In this document: piece after piece, positions 6,794-15,626 of the stretch | How the letters are laid out: the number at the start of each line of letters is the position of its first letter | Numbering within the stretch: the first letter of the stretch is position 1 | DNA from: Streptomyces radicis | GTDB lineage: Bacteria; Actinomycetota; Actinomycetes; Streptomycetales; Streptomycetaceae | Assembly: GCF_003626575.1 (NCBI RefSeq) | Contig: NZ_RBDY01000036.1 | Coordinates: 1-64,000, forward strand | DNA length: 64,000 bases | Direction of reading: 5' to 3' | Translations under genes and position numbers: made by a program | The notes under the pieces: generated by a model | Told to the model about the DNA's origin: nothing | The model's input: only the letters and a program-made list of their open reading frames with translations | Databases searched by the model: none

Positions 6794-9700
6794 TCATCGG
6801 CCGTCGGCGCGTCGGATCATATCGGACAGCAGATCCGCGCTCGCCTGGTTCATGAGCAGCGCGTCATCGGCCGACAACGGGGGCGAGTTGTAGTAGGGAA
6901 CGGACCACGACACGTTGACCTGGCCCATGCTGGAGTCGATGAGGTTCTGGCAGTTGGCGCACGGCTGGCGCTCCGTGTAGAGGTCGATGACCCGCTGTGG
7001 GTCGATGCCGCGCTGCTCGAGCTGCTGGAGGATGTGTCCCTCGGAGTGTCTGCCCGCGCCGCTGAACCCGACGATCAGCTCGTCGAGCCCCTGCACCCGG
7101 GCGACCGCGACGTTGTGGTCGGCGTCCCAGTAGCCCGCGTTCCTGCGCTCCTGGAACGCCCGCTGGCTCAAGTCCGTGCTGTTGTAGCGGATTTCGCCGA
7201 CCGGGTGGGCCGCGAGGCCCAGCGCGTCCGACCAGGTCAGCGGATTGTGGGGATAGCCGAAGACATGGGGCGAGGGCCCGAGCCCCAGCGGGTCGGGGGA
7301 GGTGTAACGCCCGGCGAAGGGGTCGTAGTAGCGGTGCAGGTTGTAGTGCCACCCGGTCTCCGCGTCGGCGTACTGCCCCGGGAAGCGCAGCGGCATCCGC
7401 CGTGCGTCGCCCTGGAGTTGGGTGGGAACGCCCCACAGACTCGCGCGGGCGTGCCAGGCGACGGAGCCGTCCTCGTCGACGAGATGCGTCGGCGCGCTGG
7501 CCAGGTCGGTGACGATCGCGTAGAAGCGCCGGTCGAACGCGTCCTGGTCCGCGTCGGGCCCGAGGCGTTCGATCTGGGCTACGGGCCGCAGCCCGTCGTA
7601 CTCCCACGTCGTGGTCGCGGCCCCGTCGGAGGCCGACGGCGTACCGCTCCGTTGCTCGACGAGCTGCGTCTCGTCCCATGTGAACGTCGTCTCCTCGACC
7701 ACCTCGCCGCCGTCGTCGAGCCGCTGCTTCGCGACCCGGCGGCCGAAGGGGTCGTAGAGGTAGCGCCACAGGGTCCCGTCCGGCGTGACCACCCGGGCCA
7801 GCCGGTCCTCCGCGTCCCACACATAGCGCCATACATCGGGCTTGCGGGACAGCCGCGTTCGCTGCTGCTTGATGACGCGCCCTGCGTCGTCGTACCAGTA
7901 CCTGACGCCTCCGGCCCGGGTCAGCAGGCCCCCGCGATACTCCCGGTCCCCGACCGCCGTGCCCTCGACCGCCGCGCCCCCGTCGGACGACGCCGACTCG
8001 CCCCAGCGCGCGGAGAGTTGGTCGCCGACGTCGTTGTACCGGTAGCTCTCCCGGCCGTCGGGGGCCTCGACGTCCAGGACGCGGCCGACCGGGTCGAGCC
8101 GGTAACGGGTCTCGCCCGACGGCTCGGACACCGACACGGGATAGTGGTCCGCGCGGTACGCGAAGGTTCGCCGCACCATCGGCCCGCCGCCGGAGGACGC
8201 CGGGGCGCCAGGACCGGCCTGTGCCGCCCGCGCCGCCGTGACGGTCTGCTCGGTCAACCGGGCGGCGGCGTCCCAGGATTGGGCGGTGTCCAGGATGCCG
8301 AAGACGTCCTGCCCGATGAGGCGCCCCGCCGGGTCGCGGTGGAACGTGACCGTTCGCCCGGCCGCGTTCAGCGCGACGGCGCGCCCCGCCTCGTCACGCT
8401 CCCACCGGGTGACGTGCCCCGCGGGGGTGGTCCGGCTGAGCGGCCTGCCCAGCGGGTCATGAGTGAGGCTGAGCGTCCTGCCGTTGACCGTCTCGGTCAG
8501 CAGGTTCCCCAGGACGTCGAACGTGCGGACCAGCTCGACGCCGGGGGAGCGGGCGGCGACGACGCGCCCGGCCTCGTCGTACTCGAAGGTGGTGACAGCG
8601 CCCTCGGAGGTCTCCTTCCTGACCACGCGACCGGCGAAGTCCCTGGTGTAACGCACGGACTGGCCCGCCGCGTTGACGCGCGAGGTCACCCGGCCCGCGG
8701 CGTCCCGCGCGTAACGGGTGACGCGCCCGTCGAAGTCGCTCTCCGCCACCAGGCGTCCGGCCTCGTCATAGCCGAAGTCCCACGTCTCATCACGGGAGTT
8801 GCGCACGGCGGTGAGACGCAGCTCCGAGTCGCGCTCGAACGTGTAACGGCGCCCGTCGGGCCAGGACTTGGACGTCTCCAGATCGAACACGCCATAGGTG
8901 GAACGGGCCACGCCGCCGTTCTCGTCCGTCAGCTCCAGGACGTTGCCCTCCGCGTCCCGGGCCCAGGTGCGTTGACCCCCCAACGCATTGGTGACGCGGG
9001 CCGGTTGACCGTCAACGGTCCACTCCGTCGTCGTGGTCGCCCCGAGCGGGTCGGTGCGCCGCACGACCCTGCCGAAGGCGTCGCGGTCGAAGCGGGTCGT
9101 CCGCCCGAGGCCGTCGGTGACGGCCACGGGGAGTCCGGCGGCGTCGCACAAACGCCGGGTGCTGTGGCCGAGTTGGTCCGTGGTCTCGGCGGTGGCGCCG
9201 GTGGGGTGGTGGGAGAGCCGCACGACATTTCCGGCCGGGTCGGTGATCGCGACGCGATTGCCCCGGTCGTCGTGGACCTGCGCCCAGACCGAGCCGTCGG
9301 CCAGGGTCGTGCGGACGGGCTGCCCGGCGGCGTCGCGCTCCACGAACAGCTCGGTCCCGGCCGGTCCCTCGATGGCGAGGAGGTCGCCGTAGCCGTCGTA
9401 GCGGAAACGCGTGGTGGTGCCGACGGGGTCGGTGACGCCGGTGGCCCGGTCGTAGCGGTCCCACTCCCAAGCGGTCGTGTTGCCCAACGGGTCGGTCTCG
9501 GCCGTGAGTTGGAAGCTGTCGTTGAACTGGTGGACGGTGGCGTGGCCGAGGGAGTCCGTCACGGTGGTGCGGTGGTCGGCCGCGTCGTACGCGTAGTGGT
9601 ACTCCAACGCGCGCTCGGACCCGGTGGTGTGGACGCACCGCCCGTCCTCGTCGTACTCGTACGCGTACCAGTAGCCGTTGCGGTCCTCCCAGCGGGTGAT

Positions 9701-11386
9701 CCTGGCGTGGTCGTCGTAGGTGAACGTCAGTGGTAGTCCTGAGGAGTTGTGGATCTCGCTCAGCAGGCCGTTGTGGTAGTCGTAGCGGCGCAGAACGGGC
9801 CGGTCGGGGTCGTTGAGCAGGCGCAGCTCGGTGACGCGGCCGCGCTCGGTGGCGACGCCGACGCGGTAACCCCCGCTGTGGCTGACCTCGGTGGGCGCGC
9901 CCGTGGCGGGGTCGTACGCGAACCGGATGGTGTTCCCGTTCCGGTCGGTGACCGAGGCGAGGGGGAGCTCGGCGCCGGGGCGTCCGGGGACGGGGGCGAA
10001 ACGCAGCGTGTGCCCGGTCTCCCGCTGGCGCACGGTGAGCGGCGAGCCGGGCCGTCCGTCCCAGGTCAGCCCCCACCGCGGGCCCTCCACAGGGAAGACG
10101 GGCTCGTCGGGATCGGGGCGTGGGTAGAGCAGGGTCATGCCGTCGGCGGTGTGGAAACGGACACCGTGCTCGTCGAGCTCCAGCCGTTGGTCGAGGGTGG
10201 AGGCCCAGGAGCGGCCGAAGCAACGTCCGTGGCGGTGGCTGGAGATGTGGTGGCGTTCGATGATCAGTGGGAGGACGCCGGGGAGTTGGACGTCGGTGGC
10301 CGACATCAGCAGCTCGCCGGTGGCCATGTCGACGGGGTCGCCGCATGCGTTGCGGCCGTTCATGGGGACGGCGTCGCCGCGGGTGCGGCGGCCCAGGCCC
10401 AGGGCGCCCTGCCGGATGCCGCGCAGTCCGGTACGGGCCAGGCCCCTGACCCCGGCCGCCAACGCCCCCAGCGTGGTGAGGCCTTTCATGCCGGGGATGC
10501 AGTCCAGGGCTGCCATGGCGACGTCGAAGAGTGATGCCTCGCCTCTGGCGTATTTGATCAGTGTGTCGGCCAGGACGATCAGCGCGGCGGCGAGGACGAC
10601 CCAGGCCAGGGGGCCGCCGATGATCATGACGACGACGCCGAGGACGGCGACGACGAGCTTGGCGATGTCGACGATGGTGTCCCAGTTGTCGACGACCCAG
10701 TCGATGGCGTCCTCCCACCACGACCGGTTCTGGATGCCCGCGTCGGAGGCCGCCTCGATGTCACGGGCGCAGATCCGGGCGGCCTCCTCGCGCATCTCCT
10801 TGGCCTGCCGGGCCAGTTCGCGGGCGGCGGAGAGGTCGGCCTGGGCGGCGTCGACGCGGCCCTGTGCGGCGGATGCGGCGGCCTCGGCGGCGTCGTGGTC
10901 GCGCACCGCGGAGCGGATCTCGCTCTCGGAGGGCGGCTCGGGGTCCTCGCCCTCCTCCTGGAGGCGTTCGGCCTCCTCACCCGCCCGCCCCACCCAGTCC
11001 TCCGCGCCGCCCAACTCCGTCTGCGCCGCCCGCAGATCCGCCTGCGCCGCGATCGCCCGGTCCAGCGCGCGATCCGCCTGCGCCTGCGCGCGTTGCAACT
11101 CCGGCCAGTACCGCGCGAGGGCGTCGGCGGCCATGTCGTAGGACGTCTGAAGTTTGGTCAGGTTCTCGGGAACGCCGTCGAACTCCCCGCGGAACGCGTC
11201 CGCGGACAGCCCCGACCAGTCCTGCACGGCGCGGTCGGAGGCCATCCCCCGGATCTGCGACAACGCCTCCCCGACATCGTCGGCGAACTCCTGGAGATCC
11301 TCCGCCAGGGTCCGAACCTCCTCCGGATCCCCCGGAGTCGGATCCGAGTCCATGTCCACCGGCGACCAGTCAGAAGCACGAGCCAT
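6794..11386 (-). CDS. WXG/RHS-repeat polymorphic toxin with C-terminal deaminase-like domain
   Basis: A 1530-residue protein from ATG 11386. Order of parts: WXG-type helical N-terminus (VQDWSGLSADAF near 57); long heptad-rich helices to about 205; a hydrophobic segment at 243-276; a DUF6531-like domain from about 345 (CGDPVDMATGELL); many YD/RHS repeats (DEAGRV, YDPFGR); and the RHS core end near 1350-1392 (YYDPFAGRYTSPDPLGL...NPLTWSDALGLA). The final 138 residues (coordinates 6794-7210) carry HSE (1447-1449) and PCANC (1475-1479), the zinc-site signature of nucleic-acid/nucleotide deaminases. The RHS shell normally encapsulates the toxin. The WXG head suggests ESX-type (type VII) export, although no secretion genes are nearby. 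Confidence 0.88.
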   Translation of the reverse strand: MARASDWSPVDMDSDPTPGDPEEVRTLAEDLQEFADDVGEALSQIRGMASDRAVQDWSGLSADAFRGEFDGVPENLTKLQTSYDMAADALARYWPELQRAQAQADRALDRAIAAQADLRAAQTELGGAEDWVGRAGEEAERLQEEGEDPEPPSESEIRSAVRDHDAAEAAASAAQGRVDAAQADLSAARELARQAKEMREEAARICARDIEAASDAGIQNRSWWEDAIDWVVDNWDTIVDIAKLVVAVLGVVVMIIGGPLAWVVLAAALIVLADTLIKYARGEASLFDVAMAALDCIPGMKGLTTLGALAAGVRGLARTGLRGIRQGALGLGRRTRGDAVPMNGRNACGDPVDMATGELLMSATDVQLPGVLPLIIERHHISSHRHGRCFGRSWASTLDQRLELDEHGVRFHTADGMTLLYPRPDPDEPVFPVEGPRWGLTWDGRPGSPLTVRQRETGHTLRFAPVPGRPGAELPLASVTDRNGNTIRFAYDPATGAPTEVSHSGGYRVGVATERGRVTELRLLNDPDRPVLRRYDYHNGLLSEIHNSSGLPLTFTYDDHARITRWEDRNGYWYAYEYDEDGRCVHTTGSERALEYHYAYDAADHRTTVTDSLGHATVHQFNDSFQLTAETDPLGNTTAWEWDRYDRATGVTDPVGTTTRFRYDGYGDLLAIEGPAGTELFVERDAAGQPVRTTLADGSVWAQVHDDRGNRVAITDPAGNVVRLSHHPTGATAETTDQLGHSTRRLCDAAGLPVAVTDGLGRTTRFDRDAFGRVVRRTDPLGATTTTEWTVDGQPARVTNALGGQRTWARDAEGNVLELTDENGGVARSTYGVFDLETSKSWPDGRRYTFERDSELRLTAVRNSRDETWDFGYDEAGRLVAESDFDGRVTRYARDAAGRVTSRVNAAGQSVRYTRDFAGRVVRKETSEGAVTTFEYDEAGRVVAARSPGVELVRTFDVLGNLLTETVNGRTLSLTHDPLGRPLSRTTPAGHVTRWERDEAGRAVALNAAGRTVTFHRDPAGRLIGQDVFGILDTAQSWDAAARLTEQTVTAARAAQAGPGAPASSGGGPMVRRTFAYRADHYPVSVSEPSGETRYRLDPVGRVLDVEAPDGRESYRYNDVGDQLSARWGESASSDGGAAVEGTAVGDREYRGGLLTRAGGVRYWYDDAGRVIKQQRTRLSRKPDVWRYVWDAEDRLARVVTPDGTLWRYLYDPFGRRVAKQRLDDGGEVVEETTFTWDETQLVEQRSGTPSASDGAATTTWEYDGLRPVAQIERLGPDADQDAFDRRFYAIVTDLASAPTHLVDEDGSVAWHARASLWGVPTQLQGDARRMPLRFPGQYADAETGWHYNLHRYYDPFAGRYTSPDPLGLGPSPHVFGYPHNPLTWSDALGLAAHPVGEIRYNSTDLSQRAFQERRNAGYWDADHNVAVARVQGLDELIVGFSGAGRHSEGHILQQLEQRGIDPQRVIDLYTERQPCANCQNLIDSSMGQVNVSWSVPYYNSPPLSADDALLMNQASADLLSDMIRRADGR

Positions 11387-11627
11387 CGAGTCGTCACCCC
11401 CCAAAGTGGGCCGACCACGACAGTAGGCGCGAAGTGGCCCGCGCCTCAATGGTGTTGCACGCGGCGCAGGCCGTGACCGGCTTCCACTCGACGCGATCGC
11501 CACCGTTGCGAGCTGAGGACGCGACGTAATAGGGCGGCAAACGGCTCGAGTTCATGTCGGGCGAGCCCCTGACCCTCGCCGTGACAACGGAGTTGTGGGC
11601 CAGCCGTTGGGTATCGCCCGGCAGGGC

Positions 11628-12203
11628 TCAGCGCTGAGAAGCGCGGATCAGGCGGAGTTGGCCGATCTCTGTGGCGTTCTTGGTCAGCTCCGTGTTGAGC
11701 CAGGCGAGGGTGTGGGCGATCGTGTGGGCCGGGTCGTGGGGCCAGGGGAACGGGGCCGTGGCGTCGAGGTCCTCGTCCGTGAGGCGCTCCAGCTTCTCCC
11801 GCCAGGCCGTGCGGAGTTCGTCGAGCCAGGCGATGGCGGCCTCGCCGCTGCCTGGCCAGGTGATCTCCGTGCGGTCGCGGGGAGTTCGGCCCTCCAGGTG
11901 GTCAAGGGTGACGCTCCACCACCAGCCGATGTGCCAGCTGATCCAGCCGATCGTCGGTACCGGGATCGGGTCGGGCTCCTCGTCCGACCAGTCGGGCACC
12001 CAGCCGCCCGCGCCCTCGGCGACGGGGCGCACGGTCCAGCAGAGGGGGCCGGGCTCCCACAGGAAGTCGTCCTCGTCGAGGCGCTCCAAGTGGTACGCGA
12101 AGAGGGCCCAGGCGAGGTCGAACTGCCAGCGCAGCAGGTCGACGCGGGAGGCGTTGACGGATGGCACGAGAGGGACCCTGGCACACGCCCGCGCCATCCG
12201 CAC
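11628..12203 (-). CDS. DinB-like four-helix protein
   Basis: A 191-residue protein resembling DinB_2/mycothiol-dependent proteins. It has VDLLRWQFDLAWALFAYHLERLDEDDFLWEP at the start, a central PTIGWISWHIGWWWSVTLDHLEGR with a metal-ligand-type His, and a C-terminal PAHTIAHTLAWLNTELTKNATEIGQLR with further His residues. Such proteins bind a divalent metal through three His residues, and several act in thiol-transfer chemistry. The first 12 residues look untypical; a GTG at 12167 may be the true start. No operon partner is evident. Confidence 0.78.
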   Translation of the reverse strand: MRMARACARVPLVPSVNASRVDLLRWQFDLAWALFAYHLERLDEDDFLWEPGPLCWTVRPVAEGAGGWVPDWSDEEPDPIPVPTIGWISWHIGWWWSVTLDHLEGRTPRDRTEITWPGSGEAAIAWLDELRTAWREKLERLTDEDLDATAPFPWPHDPAHTIAHTLAWLNTELTKNATEIGQLRLIRASQR

Positions 12204-12279
12204 AACGGTTATCCGATGAATCTCGCCGGGGCGCGCTCCTCGTCGAAGCGGGCGGCCGCCTCCGGTCGCTCTGCGACCG

Positions 12280-12687
12280 TCAGCAGGAGCTGACCCAGCG
12301 GTGGGAGAGGAACGTACGGCCCGCGCTGTAGCCGATGCCCGTGCCCCGGGGGACGCAGATGCTGCTGCCCTGGTAGTCGGCCTGGGAGTAGAGCCGCACG
12401 TGGATCAGCAGGCCCGGGCCGCCGTTGTTCTCGATGTAACGCACGCGGCTGGTCCCGGCCCAGCTGCAAACCGTTGTGCCGCTCCGCCAGTTGTTGTCGT
12501 TGCCAGACCAGGAGCACTGGCGGCCGCTGGTGTTGGTGGTGTCCCATACGCAGACGTTGCCCGCGGCGCAGGCCGCCTGCGTGCCGATGTCGCTCCGGGC
12601 GTCCTCCGCGCGGGCGTTGCCCGACATGCCCGTGAGGGCAAGGACCCCGGCGGCTCCGAGCAGCGTCAGTTTCTTGAGAGCGTTCAT
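12280..12687 (-). CDS. Secreted peptidase-inhibitor family I36-like protein
   Basis: A 135-residue protein with a clear Sec signal peptide: MNALKKLTLLGAAGVLALTG, then an AxA-type cleavage site near NARA-ED (about residue 27). The mature part has six cysteines and the pattern NVCVWDTTN...GRQCSWSG, followed by NNWR and RVRYIENN. This is a beta/gamma-crystallin-like layout typical of actinobacterial I36 (SMPI-like metalloproteinase inhibitor) proteins. GGGGAAG precedes the ATG. It likely acts outside the cell; inhibitor activity is inferred from the family. Confidence 0.75.
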   Translation of the reverse strand: MNALKKLTLLGAAGVLALTGMSGNARAEDARSDIGTQAACAAGNVCVWDTTNTSGRQCSWSGNDNNWRSGTTVCSWAGTSRVRYIENNGGPGLLIHVRLYSQADYQGSSICVPRGTGIGYSAGRTFLSHRWVSSC

Positions 12688-13076
12688 GGCTTCCCCCTGT
12701 GGTGAGTGCCGTGCGGTGGCGCAGATCCTGACATCCGGCCGAGTTGGCGACGAAGGGGTTCAGGTGGGGATGAATCGCTTGGCGGCGGGAGCCCGTATTG
12801 ATATGTGGCCGCGGTTCACCCGTTCGAGTGATGACGCGAGAGTGGGCGGTCGACTACTGTCTGTGATCAAGCGGGGAGTCGAGAGTGGGGGAAGTGATGA
12901 CGGTGTCGGATGAGGTACCAACGCCCCTGCGGGCACGGGTCTGTTGGCCGCCCTGATCAGGGGTGACCGCGCGGAGGGCGGGCGTTTCAGGGAGGAGTGA
13001 ATTCATTGCGGTCCCGCCCGCGCCTTGGTAGGTACGGACGAGGGGGACGACATGGACAGACATTTCGGGGGACTTC
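12688..13076. other. Intergenic region between divergent genes
   Basis: 389 bases between the inhibitor-like gene and the divergent ArsR-type regulator. It must carry the promoters of both. I see no convincing gene: the only short frame with a plausible ribosome site (around 12895) stops after about 20 codons. No repeat or strong hairpin stands out. Confidence 0.5.
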
Positions 13077-14084
13077 GTGCTGCGTATCCACTTCGACGGG
13101 GATGACCTCGCCCACACACGGGTCGCGGAGAGACCCGTCCCGGCCTGGGAGACGGTGCTGAGCCTGCACTGCCTCCACCACTCCGATCGCTGGATCGTCT
13201 CGCGCCGCTGGCGCCGGTCCGTCGCAGGGAGCGCGCCGCGCGCCACCCAGCTGCTGACCCAGCTCGTCCCGCCCCGTGGCTATTTCCCGGACTTCCTCAC
13301 CCCGGGACGCCAGCGGTACGGCCTGCGCGAGAGCGTCGCCGAGGTGCTGCGCACCCCCAGGGCCGAGCTGCGGCGCGACCTCGATCTGCTCGCGGCGGAG
13401 CGACCGTCGACCCCCTGGTCCAGGGCGCTGGGTCGGGGAGACGGCGACGCGTTGGAGCTGCTGGGCCGCGCCATGGCGTCCTACCAGCGGGCGGCCATCG
13501 CCCCGTTCTGGAGGCGCGTCCGCACCCGGGTGGAGGCCGACCGGGCGCGCCTGTCCCGGGAGCTGCTGAACGGCGGCACCGAGGCGTTGCTCGGAGGTCT
13601 GGCGCCCAGCATGCGCTGGCGCCGCCCGGTGCTGGAGGTCGACTATCCGGTGGACAGCGAGCTGCGGCTCGGGGGCCGGGGGTTGCTGCTGATCCCCTCG
13701 TTCTTCTGCTGGCGCACCGGCGTCACGCTCGTGCACCACGATCGCACCCCGGTGCTGGTGTACCCCATACCGCGGTGGCCGCTGACGAGCGGGCCGGTGG
13801 AAGACCGGCACCGGGCGCTGGCCGCGCTGGTCGGCACGACCAGGGCGGCGGTGCTCGAGAGCGTGGGCGAGGGCGCGACGACCGGCGACGTGGCGCGGCG
13901 CACCGGCGCGTTGGCATCCTCGGTCAGCCAGCACACCACCGTGCTGCGCGACGCGGGCCTGGTGGTGAGTGAGCGCCGCGGCAACACGGTGACGCACACG
14001 CTCACCCCCCTCGGCCGGTGCCTCCTCGCGGGCGGTGACCCCCAGGCACCGTCCATACGTTCCGGAGGTGAGGTGCCCTTGTAG
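13077..14084 (+). CDS. Large ArsR-type winged-helix regulator (DUF5937-like)
   Basis: A 335-residue protein in which the DNA-binding domain is C-terminal. RAAVLESVGEGATTGDVARRTGALASSVSQHTTVLRDAGLVVSERRGNTVTHTLTPLG (about residues 256-313) is a complete ArsR helix-turn-helix and wing. The N-terminal 250 residues have no obvious ligand motif and match the actinobacterial architecture in which a DUF5937-like domain precedes ArsR. No metal-binding ELCVCD-type motif is present, so metal sensing is unlikely. GTG 13077 follows a GGGGGAC site. Its targets are unknown; the divergent inhibitor gene is one candidate. Confidence 0.75.
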   Translation: MLRIHFDGDDLAHTRVAERPVPAWETVLSLHCLHHSDRWIVSRRWRRSVAGSAPRATQLLTQLVPPRGYFPDFLTPGRQRYGLRESVAEVLRTPRAELRRDLDLLAAERPSTPWSRALGRGDGDALELLGRAMASYQRAAIAPFWRRVRTRVEADRARLSRELLNGGTEALLGGLAPSMRWRRPVLEVDYPVDSELRLGGRGLLLIPSFFCWRTGVTLVHHDRTPVLVYPIPRWPLTSGPVEDRHRALAALVGTTRAAVLESVGEGATTGDVARRTGALASSVSQHTTVLRDAGLVVSERRGNTVTHTLTPLGRCLLAGGDPQAPSIRSGGEVPL

Positions 14085-14092
14085 GAGAGGCG

Positions 14093-14605
14093 CTACGGAC
14101 TGCTGACCCAGTCCGTGTCGTGGTCGAGGCGGGCCAGGAGCTGGTCGCGGTGCAACTCCGCGACCACCTCCGTCAGATCGGGGTGGCGCAGCAACGCCGC
14201 GGCCTGCCGGTCGCGTTCGGCGGGGAGCGTCAGGCGGCGGAACTCATGCTCGCCGCCGTCCACGGCGGCCACCGCCTGTCGCGCCAGGTCGGACGAGGTG
14301 AGCAGGCAGACGGCCCAGCTGGCGACCGTTTCGTCGACCCATGTGCGCCAGGCGAACTCCTCGCCCTCGGGCAGCACGGTGTCGGCGCCCACGATCCAGT
14401 CGAGATGTGCCGAGCCGCCGGGCCCGGCCATCGTGACCAGGGCCGCGTCCATGGCGGTCGGGTAGCGGAGCCAGGCGGCGACGGTGACGGCCTGGCGGGC
14501 CTGGACTTCGGCCAGGACTTCGTTCAGCGGGCCGTCGGCGGCGGGATACGCACGCAGAAGCCACTGGCTGGTCGCGGCTATGACGGGTGAGAGATCAGCG
14601 CACAC
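14093..14605 (-). CDS. Hypothetical helical protein
   Basis: A 170-residue protein from GTG 14605, chosen because GAGGAAG lies eight bases upstream. It is rich in Ala, Asp and Glu and predicted mostly helical (PLNEVLAEVQARQAVTVAAWL, ASWAVCLLTSSDLARQAVAAVDG, DRQAAALLRHPDLTEVVAELH). It has no signal peptide, membrane span or recognisable catalytic motif. It is convergent with the ArsR-type regulator, with 8 bases between the stops. I do not recognise the family. Confidence 0.6.
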   Translation of the reverse strand: MCADLSPVIAATSQWLLRAYPAADGPLNEVLAEVQARQAVTVAAWLRYPTAMDAALVTMAGPGGSAHLDWIVGADTVLPEGEEFAWRTWVDETVASWAVCLLTSSDLARQAVAAVDGGEHEFRRLTLPAERDRQAAALLRHPDLTEVVAELHRDQLLARLDHDTDWVSSP

Positions 14606-14903
14606 GGATGGGTCTTCCTCGTGCAGCGGGTGTGGGGGCGAGGTGAACCGCCCGCCAGCGTACCGGCCCGTGGTCCAAACCATCAGACCGCCGGGACACA
14701 GGTGCGCAACGTCATATCCGGCAACGCGCCACGCCCGTCGGTCACGCAGCGTGCCCGGCGCGCACGGCGCGGTGTCCGGCGCCACTCCATCGGCCCAACG
14801 GCGCGGTGTCCGGCGTGCGGGTGACGCCGCGCGCCCGCACGGTGGCGGGGGTGGCAGCGGTACACCACCCGCACCTTCAGGAACTTCCGAGCGGAGAGGC
14901 ACC

Positions 14904-15458
14904 ATGATCCCTGCGACACCCGCCCGAGCGGCCCTGAGCGCCCTGGGCGCCCTCCTCCTCGTCGGCTCATCGGCCGGCGTTGCCCATGGCCAGACCGACA
15001 CGCTGTCCACCACGGACGAGACATTCCTGACCTCGGCGCACCAGAGCAATCTGGCCGAAATAGCCGCGGGCGAGGACGCGCGGACGAGCGCCACCACCGA
15101 GTGCGTCAAGGAGGTCGGCGAGACGCTGGTCATCGACCACCGGCGGCTCGACGACTCCCTCACCGCACTGGCCGGGCGGCTGAACGTCGCGTTGCCCGAC
15201 GCCCCGACGCCCGAGCAGCAGCAGACGCTCGCTGACCTCGCGGCGCTTGCGGGCACCCCGACCTACGACGAGGAGTGGCTGCGCACCGAGGAGGCGGGCC
15301 ACCGCGCGACGCTCGAGCTGATCGACGACGAGATCAACGGTGGGGAGAACGCCGAGGTCATCGCCCTGGCCGAGGCCGCGCGCCCGGTGGTGGCGCTGCA
15401 CCTGGAGATGGTCGAGGGCGGCCGGTGCGACGCGCGCCCCTCGGGCAACGTCGACTGA
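14904..15458 (+). CDS. Secreted DUF4142 (ferritin-like fold) protein
   Basis: A 184-residue protein with a signal peptide: MIPATPARAALSALGALLLVGSSAGVAHG, cleavage near residue 29. The mature protein matches DUF4142. TDETFLTSAHQSNLAEIAAGEDAR is the typical first helix, then VKEVGETLVIDHRRLDDSLTALAGRLNVALP, and a final helical pair. The family has a ferritin-like four-helix fold and no proven reaction. ATG 14904 follows GGAGAGG. A strong hairpin 3' of the gene probably ends its transcript. The next gene codes for a hemerythrin, another metal-binding helical bundle. Confidence 0.85.
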   Translation: MIPATPARAALSALGALLLVGSSAGVAHGQTDTLSTTDETFLTSAHQSNLAEIAAGEDARTSATTECVKEVGETLVIDHRRLDDSLTALAGRLNVALPDAPTPEQQQTLADLAALAGTPTYDEEWLRTEEAGHRATLELIDDEINGGENAEVIALAEAARPVVALHLEMVEGGRCDARPSGNVD

Positions 15459-15480
15459 ACGCCCCACCCCCGCGCAGGAG

Positions 15481-15512
15481 AACGGCCCGCCGCCTTCGCC
15501 CGGCGGGCCGTT
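15481..15512 (+). terminator. Rho-independent-type hairpin after the DUF4142 gene
   Basis: A 12-bp perfect stem, AACGGCCCGCCG with CGGCGGGCCGTT, around an 8-base loop, 22 bases after the stop codon. The T-tract is short (TTCCCG), as usual in Streptomyces. Confidence 0.75.
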
Positions 15513-15537
15513 CCCGTGCGCCCCGGGGCCGAACGAC

Positions 15538-15562
15538 GTTTTCCTGGCGTCCCGTTGGTTAC
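15538..15562 (+). promoter_or_regulatory. Sigma-B-like promoter for the hemerythrin gene
   Basis: GTTT at 15538-15541 and GGTTAC at 15557-15562 are separated by 15 bases. The Streptomyces SigB consensus is GNNT-N14-16-GGGTAC/T, so there is one mismatch in the -10. It lies 65 bases upstream of the start codon. Confidence 0.4.
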
Positions 15563-15626
15563 CCGAGTGCCCGGTGCGAAGGCAGACCGGGCAGGACGTT
15601 CAGGCGAGACATCGAAGGAGACCGCC

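Noticed and set aside
6599-9736. A 1045-codon plus-strand open frame opposite the RHS gene
   Set aside because: It is the complement of RHS repeats; the product has only Val/Arg/Gly repeats, and the minus strand has the domain-rich protein.
12893-12954. A short frame after a GGGGGAAG sequence in the gap before the ArsR-type regulator
   Set aside because: It stops after about 20 codons, has no precursor-peptide features and no modification genes beside it.
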